Below, piece by piece: positions 5,698 to 14,303 of a stretch of DNA of 40,558 nucleotides (positions within the stretch are counted from its first letter, which is position 1; every line of letters starts with the position of its first letter). The DNA is from Streptomyces sp. ISL-66 (GTDB lineage: Bacteria > Actinomycetota > Actinomycetes > Streptomycetales > Streptomycetaceae). Made by a program: the position numbers and the translations under genes. Below the pieces are notes generated by a model, which was given only the letters and a program-made list of their open reading frames with translations, was not told where the DNA came from and ran no database searches. The DNA is taken from contig NZ_JAGGOW010000092.1 of NCBI RefSeq assembly GCF_018614135.1, positions 1 to 40,558 of the forward strand. Direction: 5' to 3'.

Positions 5698-8175
5698 TTA
5701 CCCGGCCGCGGTGAGCGCCGCGGCCAGCGCACGGGCGCTCGCCGGGACACCATGGACCGGTTCGCCATACAGGGGGTGGGCCTGGTCCAGGGTGGGCAAG
5801 AGGTTCGGTGCGCGGTCGGCCGGGGCGCGGTCGAGGACCGTGGTGCCCGTTTCGGCCTCCTGGGTGGGGGCGTAGCCGGCCGTGCGGAGGGCTGACAGCG
5901 TCTCCTCCGGCGGGGCGGTAGAGATCAGGACCGTGGGGGCGATGCGGCGCAGGCGGAGTTTGGTCAGGCCGCGGGCCTGGGCCACCTCGGCGATCAGTCC
6001 GGTGTCGTCCGAGCGGATGCAGCAGGCGGAGCGGACGACCTTGAGTTGTCCGTGGGTGCGGGCGGTGTCCTTGATCGTGTAGGCGAGCGGTTGTGGCAGC
6101 GGAGTGCCGCGCTCGCTCGCGGTGGTGAGGCGGTCGAGCAGTTCGTCCGCGCTCCAGCCGGCGTCCAGGGCGCGGCGTACGGAGGCCGCGGTGATCCGCC
6201 AGACCACGGCGTGCCCTTCGGACTCGATGTCGCCGACAGCGGAGAGCAGGTCCGCGAGGGCGGGCGCGGGCGCACCGGTGACGGTGGCGGTCAGGTCGCT
6301 CTGGAACCGGGCCGTCTCGCTGGGCTCGGGGAGCGCCGCGTACAGGTCCTCGCGCAGCGCGGTCACCGCCTGCGCCAGGGCAGGGCGCAGGGACAGGTCC
6401 TCGCCCAGGCCCTCGGAGCCGCGGGCGGACGGGTCCGTGCCCGCGCCGGGCACCGCCGGGTAGTGGTGGGCGGCTCCCGCCTCCAGCAGTCGGCACAGGG
6501 CCCGCCCGACGGGGGTGAGCGCGCCGTGAGCGACCACGCCGAGCAGGGCCGCCTCTGTCAGGGTGGCCGCCAGGCGGTCGAGCACTCCGTCCAGGCCGGT
6601 CAACTCCCCGGCGTCGTCTACGGCCAGGTGGCCGCGCAGGGCGGGCTGGAACCACGCGGCCAGGGAGAGCAGTTCGGTGTATCCCAGCGCGTCCCCGGTC
6701 AACCCGTGTCCGTCGGGGAGGACGGCGAGCGCTCGTAGGACCCCGGTGCGCAGGGTCACGGCGTCCTCGTCCTGCGGGCTGACGAGCGCGACCGGGGTCT
6801 CGTCGGGGTCCGGCCAGTGGCTGAGCACTGCGGGGACCACAGCCCAGGCGGCCAGCAGCGGCAGCAGCTTGCCCGCTGCGGGGGCGGCCGCCCAAGCGTC
6901 ATAGCGGTCGCTCGGCAGCAGCCGGGCGGAGGGCTTGGGGCCCTTGGAGTTCCGGCGGCCGCGGGGAGCGGGGACCGGTTCGTCGTCCTGAGGCGCGGCC
7001 AGGCCGGCGTTGACCGCGAGGTCCAGCCACAGCCGGGTGTCGGCCTCATCGGCCCCGGCCGCCTTGGCCAGCCGCCGGGTGTCCCGTACGGCGATCCCGC
7101 CCGCCTTGCGGATCGCGACCGGCTGGGCGGCCAGCGCCCGCAGTACCAGTTCGGCCCGCCAGGCGGCCGCCGCGGCGGCCGTGCCGCCCTCACCCTCCCA
7201 GCCGGACGGCAGCGGCGCGGTGGCGGTGAACGGTTCAGGTTCCAGCCGGGGGCTGGGTGCCGCGCCCCCGTCACGGAGCGCACGGGCGACCTCGTACGGA
7301 AGCTCCACCAGGTCGAGACCGACGGGGACCAGCAGTCCTCGCATCGCCAGCCAGTCGGTTCCCTCGTCTCCGCTGCCGCCCTCCCGGAAGACGTACTTGG
7401 CGTCCGGGCCCGCGTACTGTGCCCCGTACCGTCCGACGAAGCAGTGGGTGCGCAGCAGCGGCGGGCCGGGTACCAGGTGGTCCAGCAGCTCCAGCGCCCG
7501 GGCCGGGGCGTCCGCCACCAGTGCCCGCACCCGGGCGGGATCGGCGAGGAGGTCGATGATCAGCTCTTGGGCCTGGTCGCGGGTACGGGCCGCGCCCTCG
7601 CCGAAGAGGTTTACGGCGATCCGTTTGACCTCGGGGGCGTTGTAGGCGTAGGTCAGCAGCCGGTTGGCGGTGCGACCGTAACCGTCGAACCCGGTGGCCC
7701 GGACATGCAACAGCGGCGGCAGCGCCAGTTTCCCCTTGGGCGCGGGGAGCAACAGCGCGCGCTCCCGCAGTCGGGCGAGCGTGTGCTCCGCCCGCCGCCG
7801 CTTCTCTCCCGGCTCGAACCAGGCCAGTACGTCCTGCTCGGGCACCAGTCGGTCCGCGGGCTCCACCGCGGCAACGGGCTTCCGCTGTTGCCAGGGATAC
7901 CGGGGCCCGTCCTCGGCCTCGCCACCGACTACGGGGCCGTGGCGCTCCAGGGCGACGGCGGCGATGGAAGCGAGCAACTCCAGTTCTCCGGTAGTGCCCG
8001 CCATCAGGCCCTGGCCCACCGACTCGTCGGTGAGCAGGTGTTCGGCGAGCTCGCGCAGGGTGGTGATCCGCCGGTACTCGGCGGCGAGCGGCAGATCCCG
8101 CTCCTCCAGCAAGGCGGTCAGCCGCTCGGGATCCAGGGTGCCCAGCCATTTCGCGAGGGCGGTACGCGCATTCAC
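5698..8175 (-). CDS. Helicase-associated domain protein (XPB-like C-terminal)
   Basis: 825 residues resembling the large actinobacterial proteins annotated as helicase C-terminal or helicase-associated domain proteins (Helicase_C_3 type), known in mycobacteria beside the XPB helicase gene. The recognisable domain is near residues 630-770: ALADLLSAVGDIESEGHAVV, then ITAASVRRALDAGWSADELL, then LRLRRIAPTVLIS. The first 600 residues are helical repeats starting NARTALAKWLGTLDPERL. No Walker A or DEAD box is present, so it is not a helicase by itself; a partner or DNA-binding role in repair is likely. The GTG at 8175 gives the conserved N-terminus. No XPB gene is adjacent here. It lies inside the interval bounded by the two att scars, although its family is normally chromosomal. 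It was either captured or separated from its partner by the integrations. Confidence 0.75.
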   Translation of the reverse strand: MNARTALAKWLGTLDPERLTALLEERDLPLAAEYRRITTLRELAEHLLTDESVGQGLMAGTTGELELLASIAAVALERHGPVVGGEAEDGPRYPWQQRKPVAAVEPADRLVPEQDVLAWFEPGEKRRRAEHTLARLRERALLLPAPKGKLALPPLLHVRATGFDGYGRTANRLLTYAYNAPEVKRIAVNLFGEGAARTRDQAQELIIDLLADPARVRALVADAPARALELLDHLVPGPPLLRTHCFVGRYGAQYAGPDAKYVFREGGSGDEGTDWLAMRGLLVPVGLDLVELPYEVARALRDGGAAPSPRLEPEPFTATAPLPSGWEGEGGTAAAAAAWRAELVLRALAAQPVAIRKAGGIAVRDTRRLAKAAGADEADTRLWLDLAVNAGLAAPQDDEPVPAPRGRRNSKGPKPSARLLPSDRYDAWAAAPAAGKLLPLLAAWAVVPAVLSHWPDPDETPVALVSPQDEDAVTLRTGVLRALAVLPDGHGLTGDALGYTELLSLAAWFQPALRGHLAVDDAGELTGLDGVLDRLAATLTEAALLGVVAHGALTPVGRALCRLLEAGAAHHYPAVPGAGTDPSARGSEGLGEDLSLRPALAQAVTALREDLYAALPEPSETARFQSDLTATVTGAPAPALADLLSAVGDIESEGHAVVWRITAASVRRALDAGWSADELLDRLTTASERGTPLPQPLAYTIKDTARTHGQLKVVRSACCIRSDDTGLIAEVAQARGLTKLRLRRIAPTVLISTAPPEETLSALRTAGYAPTQEAETGTTVLDRAPADRAPNLLPTLDQAHPLYGEPVHGVPASARALAAALTAAG

Positions 8176-8292
8176 CCGGCCAGGCTAGCGCCGTCCGGTC
8201 ACCCCGCGGGGGTGAACGGCCGCGGCCCCTCAGACCGCCGTGCTCAGTGCATCAGCTACCCGTCTGACCTGGGTGAATACCTTGGTACTGTC

Positions 8293-8340
8293 CGGCCTCC
8301 GGAGCCGTGTGCGCAGGTTCGAATCCTGCCGGGGGCACTT
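8293..8340 (+). repeat. tRNA-Arg(CCG) 3' half, right att scar
   Basis: Exact copy of 2194-2241: anticodon arm with CCG, T arm, acceptor strand and discriminator A, followed by CTT. The bases to its left are not a tRNA 5' half, so this copy is also non-functional. The five bases TACTG occur shortly before both copies, consistent with related attP flanks. It probably marks the boundary between the integrated DNA to the left and the chromosomal backbone to the right. Confidence 0.85.
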
Positions 8341-8356
8341 ACTGTGTAAGTGTCAC

Positions 8357-8396
8357 AAGACCCCGCCACCAGCCGAAATGCTGAGGACGGGGTCTT
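8357..8396 (+). terminator. Terminator hairpin after right att scar
   Basis: AAGACCCCG (8357-8365) pairs with CGGGGTCTT (8388-8396). The loop holds a smaller CAGC/GCTG pairing. It lies 16 bases after the tRNA-like 3' end and matches the position and stem ends of the hairpin after the left scar. It is probably the original terminator of the tRNA-Arg gene. Confidence 0.6.
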
Positions 8397-8508
8397 CGCG
8401 TATGCGCAGCCAACTGCCGTGCCGTGCGGTGGTCCAGCCGTCCGTGCGCCGGGCGAGACGGTTCACGGGTCGACCACCTCGGTGGCGAAGGCCTCGGTGT
8501 CGGCGACT

Positions 8509-11451
8509 TCAGGACGCGCCGGACGCCACCACACGGCGCAGGTCGTCAAGGATCTGCGCGTCCGTCCCCTCAAGGGCCGACAGTGCGCTCGCCCATCGAA
8601 TCCGGGCGGCCGGCTCATCCCCGAGTGCCCTCAGGATGTGCCCGTACTCGTGCTCCGCGAGCCCTCGTCCGTAGGAATCGCCACGGGTCACGGCCTCCTG
8701 GAGAAGCGAGGCACACACGTGCCTGGCCTGCCCGAGATCGCCCAGCACGCGCAGGGCGCCGGCCTTGCCCAGGCGTGTCTCGCGTTCCGCGTTCCAGTGG
8801 GAAGCGCTGGACGCCATGAGCTCCAGTGCTTCCTCGAAGCAGGACAGGGCCGCCTCCGGCTCGTCCAGGGCCAGGTGGACGCGGCCGAGGTTGCAGAGCG
8901 CGACCTGCTCCTGCACGGGGTCCCCCGCCTCCCGCGCGAAGCTCCGGCTCCGGGCGTGGTACGAGCTCGCCAGGCGCAGGTCGGTGAGTTCGGCGACGTA
9001 TCCCTGGTGGCCGAGGAACAGGGCCTCCTCGCTCGCCGCCAGGGTCGCGGGACGGAGTTCGAGGCACCGCGCCAGCGTCGCCTGGGCCTCGGCGACACGG
9101 CCCAGTTCCTTCAGCAGCGCGGCGCGGTTGCCCAACTGTCGCATCCGGACCCCCTCATCGGGGAGGCGTTCGGCGAGAGCCACGGCCTCGTCCATGAGGA
9201 GCAGCGCCTCCCTGACGCGTCCGGCCGAGTAGTGCGCCGTGGCCAGTTGGGCCAGTGCCCGGCCTTCGGCCTCGGTGTTCCCGCTGGACCGGGCGAGCGC
9301 GATGGCACGGCGAGTGAGTCGTTTCAGGTCCTGGACCCGGCCGCGGTCGTGCAGGTAGGGGAACAGATCGTTGATCATCTCCAGGGTGCGGGAGGGGCCC
9401 AGGCGGCCGTCCGCGCCCTGGCCCGCCAGGAACAGCAGGTTTCCCACTTCCGCGTCGCCCCACTCAAGTGCGGCCGCGGCGTCGGTCAAGGCCGTGCAGG
9501 TGCGGCTCGCGGGATCCTTCGGGTGATCGGGCACACGTCTCGCATCGGGCCGCAGAGCGACGGCGCACCGCGCGAGCCCCTCCCGGTACCAGTGCAGGAA
9601 CCGTGCGGTCGCTTCCTCGATCCGAGCCCGCTCACCGGGGCGTCCGGCGAGTTCCCGGGCGAAGTCGCGGACCAGGTCGTGGGGCTCGTAGCGGCCGCTG
9701 TCCGTCTCCTGGAGCAGCGCCACCTCCGCCAGGCGTTCCAGGGCCCTCTCGGCGTATCGCCCGGCTGTGTTCATGACAGCGGCGATCAGCGGTACCCCGT
9801 ACTCCGGCAGGTCCAGCGCGCCGACGAGCACCAGCACCGCGGCGGCGTCGCCGTCCCGTGGATCGCCTGAGGCGAGGAGCGCCTCGTAGGCCACCATGAG
9901 GGACCGGCGGACGCTGAGGTCCTCCAGTTCGAGGTGGTCCAACCGGTCTTCCTGATGGTCCAGCCGTTCCACCAACGTCTCCACCGCGAGGGTCCGCCGA
10001 CTCCTCAGGCGAGCGGCGGACACCCGCAGTGCGAGCGGCAGGCGACCGCACAGAGAGACCAGCCTGCCGACCGATTCGGCGTCGGACGCCGTCCAGGAGC
10101 GGCCCGACGCCCGTTCCAGCAGAAGGGCACTGTCCCCGGGCGAGAGCGGCTCCAGGTGGACGTGCGTGCTGGCTCCGAGTGTGGCCAGAGGCTGCCTGCT
10201 CGTGATGAGTACGGCGCAGCCGGCGCCGGCGGGCAGCAGCGGGCGCACCTGACTCACCGATGCCGCGTCGTCGAGCAGCAGCAGCGTGCGCGTGTCGGAC
10301 ATCGCCGAGCGCAGCAGGGCCGAGGCTGCCCCCACGTCGCAAGGAATCCGCCGGGAATCCACTCCCAGACCGAGCAGAAGGACGGCGAGGGCGTCGGCGG
10401 GTGTGACGGGAACCATCCCCGCCGATGCCCCGTGCAGGTTGAGATAGAGCTGACCGTCGGGGAACTCACCCTGAAGCTGTTCCGCGACGTGCAGGGCGAG
10501 GCCGGTCTTGCCGACACCCGGCATGCCACTGATCACGGCGAGCGTCGTGCGCCTGCGGTCGGACTCCAGCACCGAGCGGACGTACGCGGTCTGCTCCGCC
10601 CGGCCGACGAATTCACCGGGCGGCGCGGGAAGCTGAGCGGCCCGCGCGGGCAGACCGGTCTGGGGCCGGGATCGGGGGCGCGGGGCCGTCCGCGCCGTGC
10701 GGTCCGAGCGCGCGGGGGCGGCGGCGAGCACTTCCCGGTGTGCCTCCTGGATCGCCGGTCCTGGCTCCACCCCCAGTTCCTCCACCAGGGTCCGGCGCAG
10801 TGAGCGGAAGAGCGACAGTGCTTCCGCCTGGCGGTCCGTGCGTGCCAGGACGAGCATCAGCTGACGGTGAAGCGACTCCCGAAAAGGGTGCTCCTTGACC
10901 AGGACACCCAGCTCGGCAGCGATGCCGTCGAGTCGGTCGAGATGCAGCAGGGCCTCGAACCGGCATTCCAGCGCCTGGAGCCGCTGCTCCTGGAGGTAGG
11001 CGACGACAGGGTGCTCCCCCAGCCCCGGCACATCCGCGAACGGTGTACCGCGCCACATCCCCAAGGCCGCCACCGCGTCCCGCTCCGCCCCGGCCCAGTC
11101 CTCCCGGTGGCGGGCATCCTGGGCCCGGCGTATCAGCAGCTCGAAGGTCGCGCTGTCCAACTCGCCCTCGTACACCGCCAGTTCGAGCCCGTGTGCCACG
11201 GTACGCAGCCTCGTGCCACCGGCGCCGCCCAGGGTGCGCCGCAGTCGCGCCAGGTGATTGTGCAGGGAAGCGGCCGCCGTCGCCGGCTGCTCCTCACCCC
11301 AGAGCGCCTCCATGACCGCGCCCAGCGGCACCGTCCGGTTCGGCTGCAGCAGCAGTACTGCGAGCAGCGCGCGGGATTTCGGCCCGCCGATGACGACGGA
11401 CCGGCCGTCCTCGTCCGACGCTCTCAGCGCTCCCAGTACACCGAACTTCAC
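8509..11451 (-). CDS. AfsR-like SARP regulator with NB-ARC and TPR
   Basis: About 980 residues. It starts at the GTG at 11451 (VKFGVLGALRAS), preceded by GGGGGGACGG; an ATG at 11475 is an alternative. Domains in order: OmpR-type winged helix (1-90), bacterial transcriptional activation domain (95-240, with AERDAVAALGMWRG and HPFRESLHRQLMLVL), an Arg/Pro linker, an NB-ARC ATPase (from about 280; Walker A GMPGVGKTG, Walker B TLLLLDDA), then TPR repeats over the C-terminal 350 residues. This is the architecture of AfsR-type pleiotropic activators of antibiotic production. It is a cytoplasmic DNA-binding regulator acting as an NTP-dependent oligomer. No biosynthetic cluster is visible nearby, so its targets are unknown. 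It is transcribed towards the right att scar and is divergent from the XdhC gene. Confidence 0.85.
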   Translation of the reverse strand: MKFGVLGALRASDEDGRSVVIGGPKSRALLAVLLLQPNRTVPLGAVMEALWGEEQPATAAASLHNHLARLRRTLGGAGGTRLRTVAHGLELAVYEGELDSATFELLIRRAQDARHREDWAGAERDAVAALGMWRGTPFADVPGLGEHPVVAYLQEQRLQALECRFEALLHLDRLDGIAAELGVLVKEHPFRESLHRQLMLVLARTDRQAEALSLFRSLRRTLVEELGVEPGPAIQEAHREVLAAAPARSDRTARTAPRPRSRPQTGLPARAAQLPAPPGEFVGRAEQTAYVRSVLESDRRRTTLAVISGMPGVGKTGLALHVAEQLQGEFPDGQLYLNLHGASAGMVPVTPADALAVLLLGLGVDSRRIPCDVGAASALLRSAMSDTRTLLLLDDAASVSQVRPLLPAGAGCAVLITSRQPLATLGASTHVHLEPLSPGDSALLLERASGRSWTASDAESVGRLVSLCGRLPLALRVSAARLRSRRTLAVETLVERLDHQEDRLDHLELEDLSVRRSLMVAYEALLASGDPRDGDAAAVLVLVGALDLPEYGVPLIAAVMNTAGRYAERALERLAEVALLQETDSGRYEPHDLVRDFARELAGRPGERARIEEATARFLHWYREGLARCAVALRPDARRVPDHPKDPASRTCTALTDAAAALEWGDAEVGNLLFLAGQGADGRLGPSRTLEMINDLFPYLHDRGRVQDLKRLTRRAIALARSSGNTEAEGRALAQLATAHYSAGRVREALLLMDEAVALAERLPDEGVRMRQLGNRAALLKELGRVAEAQATLARCLELRPATLAASEEALFLGHQGYVAELTDLRLASSYHARSRSFAREAGDPVQEQVALCNLGRVHLALDEPEAALSCFEEALELMASSASHWNAERETRLGKAGALRVLGDLGQARHVCASLLQEAVTRGDSYGRGLAEHEYGHILRALGDEPAARIRWASALSALEGTDAQILDDLRRVVASGAS

Positions 11452-11801
11452 CAGCCGTCCCCCCGGATTGAACATCGAACGAGGCACCATCCTCGTTCAA
11501 CACCGTTCCAGTACCAAAAGGCCGTGGCGGCGCGACCTGACACGGGGACAGCTCCTCGCTCGGCGCCGGCCCCGCCCTCTCCCTGCGCGTCGGTCCGGCG
11601 GTCGCCGGCCTCCTGCCGGTCCTCCGCTCCTGTCCGGTACGCGCGCTTCCGGTGATCCGTACGAAGGACGTGGGGCGGGGTCTGTGGGTTTTGAGGGGTG
11701 GGGAGGGTGCGGCCGGGTGCGTAGGTTGGACGGGAGGCCACCGTGTGCCGCTGACCAGGTGCTCTGTGGCGTGCTCTGACGACGAGATGGGGCGGCGCGA
11801 C
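11452..11801. promoter_or_regulatory. Divergent intergenic region, SARP and XdhC genes
   Basis: About 350 bases between two divergent starts, with no supportable gene inside. It must hold promoters for both genes, but I see no pair of elements convincing enough to place. The in-frame codons from 11652 to 11801 upstream of the XdhC start are not conserved-looking protein. Confidence 0.4.
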
Positions 11802-12785
11802 ATGCGTGACCTGGTGGAGACGGCACAGCGGTGGACGGCCGAGGGGCGGGTCGGATTCCTGGCCCGGCCCGTGACCGAGCAGGGCTTCGGTCCGCGGGAT
11901 CCCGCCGGCTCGGTGCTCGTGGACGCGGGCGGGGAGTGCGTAGGGGCCCTGTACCGGGGCGTCTTCGACGCCGAACTGGCCGCGGAGGCCGCCGCGATGG
12001 CGGCCGGGGACACCGCGCGGGTGTGCGAGGTGTCCGTCGGGGCCGAGGACGCCGTCGAGGCGAAGCTGACGTGCGGCGGGCAGGCCGAAGTGCTGCTGCA
12101 GCCGCTGAGCTCGATTCCCGCCGAGTGGTGGGAACTGCTCGGGCAGGGCGTCGGGGTCGCCCTCGTGACCCAGCTCAACGAGGGGGCGGACCAGGCCGTC
12201 AGCGTCGTGGTCCGGGGGTCGGACGTGCCCGGCACCGACGCCGAGCGGCGGGCCGGCGAGCTGCTGGCCACCCGGCGGCCGGGGCGGGACGCCCTGTACG
12301 GCGGGTCGGGGCTGGTCCTCGTGGAGGCGTACCCCTCGGCCCCCTTCGTGGTGATCGGCGGGACCGGGGAACTCGCGGAGGTCATCGAGGCGCAGGCCAC
12401 TCTCCTCGGCTGGGGCGTCGCGAAGGTCGACACGGTCGACGGGGCGCGGAAGCTGCTCGAAACGCGGCGGGACGCGGCCTGCCTGGCCATGCTCAGCCAC
12501 GACCCCGACTTCGACGTGCCCACGCTGCGCACCGCGCTCGCGCTCGGGATCCCGTACGTGGGTGCGCTCGGGTCCCGCAAGACGACCGCGCGGCGCCGCG
12601 AGGGGCTGCTCGCCGCCGGGGTGAGCGAGGCGCGGCTGCGGACGGTGCACGGGCCGATCGGCCTGGATCTGGGGGCCCAGAACCCGGCGGAGACGGCGCT
12701 GGCCATCTGCGCGGAGATCCTGGCGGTGCTCGGGGGCCGGGAGGTGCGCGGAGTGCGTGACGTGGACGGGCCGCTCAAGGGGTGA
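11802..12785 (+). CDS. XdhC/CoxI family protein
   Basis: 327 residues from ATG 11802, preceded at good distance by GGGGCGG; an ATG at 11787 is an alternative. The N-terminal XdhC_CoxI region covers about 1-110 (MRDLVETAQRW, then GGCDxx-like LTCGGQAEVLLQPL). The C-terminal Rossmann part carries VVIGGTGELAEVI, MLSHDPDFDVPTLRTAL and YVGALGSRKTTARRRE, the strongest signatures. Family members insert or protect the sulfurated molybdenum cofactor of xanthine dehydrogenase and CO dehydrogenase-type enzymes. The next recognisable motif, GPIGLDLGAQNPAETALAI, is also classic. No xdhA/B genes are in the window, so it acts in trans or on a distant operon. It is monocistronic; the DUF6479 gene follows after 116 bases. 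Confidence 0.9.
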   Translation: MRDLVETAQRWTAEGRVGFLARPVTEQGFGPRDPAGSVLVDAGGECVGALYRGVFDAELAAEAAAMAAGDTARVCEVSVGAEDAVEAKLTCGGQAEVLLQPLSSIPAEWWELLGQGVGVALVTQLNEGADQAVSVVVRGSDVPGTDAERRAGELLATRRPGRDALYGGSGLVLVEAYPSAPFVVIGGTGELAEVIEAQATLLGWGVAKVDTVDGARKLLETRRDAACLAMLSHDPDFDVPTLRTALALGIPYVGALGSRKTTARRREGLLAAGVSEARLRTVHGPIGLDLGAQNPAETALAICAEILAVLGGREVRGVRDVDGPLKG

Positions 12786-12901
12786 GACCTCCCCCTCCGT
12801 CACCTCGGGGAGGGGGCGTGACCTCCGCTTCCGGGGCCATCTGCTGAAAGTCGGCGGCCTTGATCGGGTGAGATGGGGCGAAATGCGGGAAAATGCGATG
12901 T

Positions 12902-13306
12902 ATGGACATGACTCTGACCACCCTCGCGGTGGACAGCACCCTGACCGACATCGCCTGGTTCCTGGTCGTCGGGCTCGTTGTGGTCGGCGTGCTCCTCGGC
13001 GGCTTCAAGCTCGGCCAGCGGGTCCGGGCCCAGGAGCCGCCGCCACCCGCTCCCGAGAGCCAGCCCCACCTGCCGGACGGCGGGGCGGTCTACGAGGTGC
13101 GCGAGGAGCGGGACCCCGTGGAGTTGCCCGAGGGCGGCCTGCGCCCGCACGAGATGCAGGGCTACGGGAACTTCGGCTCCACCACCTCGGCCCATCCGGA
13201 GGAGGTCAGGGCCAACCGGGAAGCCGGGCACAAGCGGCCCGAAGGACCGGGTCCGCACCCGCAGCCGGGGGCTCCGCCCGGCTCGGGGCGCGGCGCGCAC
13301 TCCTGA
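12902..13306 (+). CDS. DUF6479 family single-pass membrane protein
   Basis: About 134 residues from ATG 12902; ATGs at 12893 and 12908 are alternatives. One TM covers about residues 14-36 (IAWFLVVGLVVVGVLLGGF). The cytoplasmic tail begins KLGQRVRAQEPPPPAPESQP, followed by a conserved-looking acidic YEVREERDPVELPEGG and a GYGNFGSTTS segment, then a Pro/Gly/His end. The pattern fits the Streptomyces DUF6479 family of small membrane proteins of unknown function. It is convergent with the ligase gene, with a strong hairpin between them. Confidence 0.7.
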   Translation: MDMTLTTLAVDSTLTDIAWFLVVGLVVVGVLLGGFKLGQRVRAQEPPPPAPESQPHLPDGGAVYEVREERDPVELPEGGLRPHEMQGYGNFGSTTSAHPEEVRANREAGHKRPEGPGPHPQPGAPPGSGRGAHS

Positions 13307-13364
13307 CCACCGCCCTGACCGCCCCTGACCGCCCGCGACCGCCCGCACCGTCCTCAGGACCACC

Positions 13365-13408
13365 CCGACCTGTGACCCCCGGCCACCGTGCCGCGGGTCA
13401 CAGGTCGG
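13365..13408. terminator. Bidirectional hairpin overlapping ligase stop
   Basis: Two perfect 14-base arms, CCGACCTGTGACCC (13365-13378) and its complement (13395-13408), around a 16-base loop. There is no T-run, as is common in Streptomyces. The right arm contains the TGA of the leftward ligase gene (13398-13400), so the last ligase codons lie inside the stem. Confidence 0.6.
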
Positions 13409-14303
13409 ACCGCAGGCGCAGCACCTCCGGTGGCGGGTGGCGGGTCGAGGTGTGGCGGACCTCGGCCGCCAGGGGCGGGTCCAGCGGGTGGAAGGGGATT
13501 TCGCCGAGTCCGATGGCCGTGACGGTGGCACCCGCGCCGGCGGCCTCACCCCCGGCCTCCGGTGCCCGGGCGGCCAGCGCCGCCGCCACGTCCGCCCGCA
13601 GCGCCGCAGTCAGCGGGCTCGACGCCACCGGGTTCTCGTCGTCGACCGGCAGGACCAGGACGAGCGCGAGCGGCCGGCGCGCGGTGCCGGTGTACCCGAC
13701 GACCGCCGCGTCGCGCACGTTCGTGTGCCGCAGCTTCTGCCAGGCGCGCCGCCCCGCCGGATAGGCCTGGTCCATCCGCTTGACGACCAGGCCCTCGATC
13801 CCGCTGGCGGGCAGGGTCTCGTACCAGGTCTCCGCGAGCTCCGGGTCGGTCGTCATCGGCACCGGCTGGAGCGGCGGTCCCAGGGGCAGCAGCAGGTCGA
13901 CGAGGAGCGCGCGCCTGCGCTCGTACGGCCGGGCGCGCACGTCCAGCCCGGCGAGCTCCAGGACGTCGAAGGCCGCGTACGAGGCCGGCAGGGTCTGCGC
14001 CAGTACGGCGGCCCGCGCCGTGGTAGCGGCCGCCGCGCGGCGCTGGACGAGCGCGAAGTCGGTGCGGCCCGCGTGCCAGACGACCACCTCCCCGTCCAGC
14101 ACGGTCCCTGCGGGCAACTGCCGGGCGGCCGCGGCCAGATCGGGGAAGGCATGGGTGACGATGCGGCCGGAGCGGGCCTGGAGGACCACCCCGTCCAAGG
14201 TGCGCAGCACGACGAGCCGGTGGCCGTCGAACTTCGGCTCGTAGGCCAGTCCGGGTGAGCGCGGCAGGCTCCGTACGGCGGCGGCCAGCGCGACGGTGAT
14301 CAC
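13398..14303 (-). CDS. ligD: ATP-dependent DNA ligase (LigD-type ligase domain)
   Basis: 301 residues from the GTG at 14303, which overlaps the stop of the polymerase gene in a GTGA. Nucleotidyltransferase motif I is YEPKFDGHR near residue 24, with the adenylated lysine in KFDG. Then come LDGEVVVW (motif III region), FDVLELAGLDVRARPYERRR, EGLVVKRMDQAY (motif IV) and WQKLRH (motif V). An OB-fold follows to the C-terminus. It seals breaks in Ku-dependent end joining. In many bacteria the ligase and polymerase are one LigD chain; here they are two translationally coupled proteins, as in other Streptomyces. Its length is right for a stand-alone ligase domain. Its stop lies within the terminator hairpin. 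Confidence 0.88.
   Translation of the reverse strand: MITVALAAAVRSLPRSPGLAYEPKFDGHRLVVLRTLDGVVLQARSGRIVTHAFPDLAAAARQLPAGTVLDGEVVVWHAGRTDFALVQRRAAAATTARAAVLAQTLPASYAAFDVLELAGLDVRARPYERRRALLVDLLLPLGPPLQPVPMTTDPELAETWYETLPASGIEGLVVKRMDQAYPAGRRAWQKLRHTNVRDAAVVGYTGTARRPLALVLVLPVDDENPVASSPLTAALRADVAAALAARAPEAGGEAAGAGATVTAIGLGEIPFHPLDPPLAAEVRHTSTRHPPPEVLRLRSDL

Noticed and set aside
8240..8292. Search for a tRNA 5' half beside the right scar
   Set aside because: No GCCCCCG acceptor strand or D arm is found, so an intact tRNA was not called.
5630..8349. Long open frames on both strands across the helicase-associated gene
   Set aside because: They are mirror frames of a very GC-rich gene; only 5698-8175 on the minus strand has a conserved protein.
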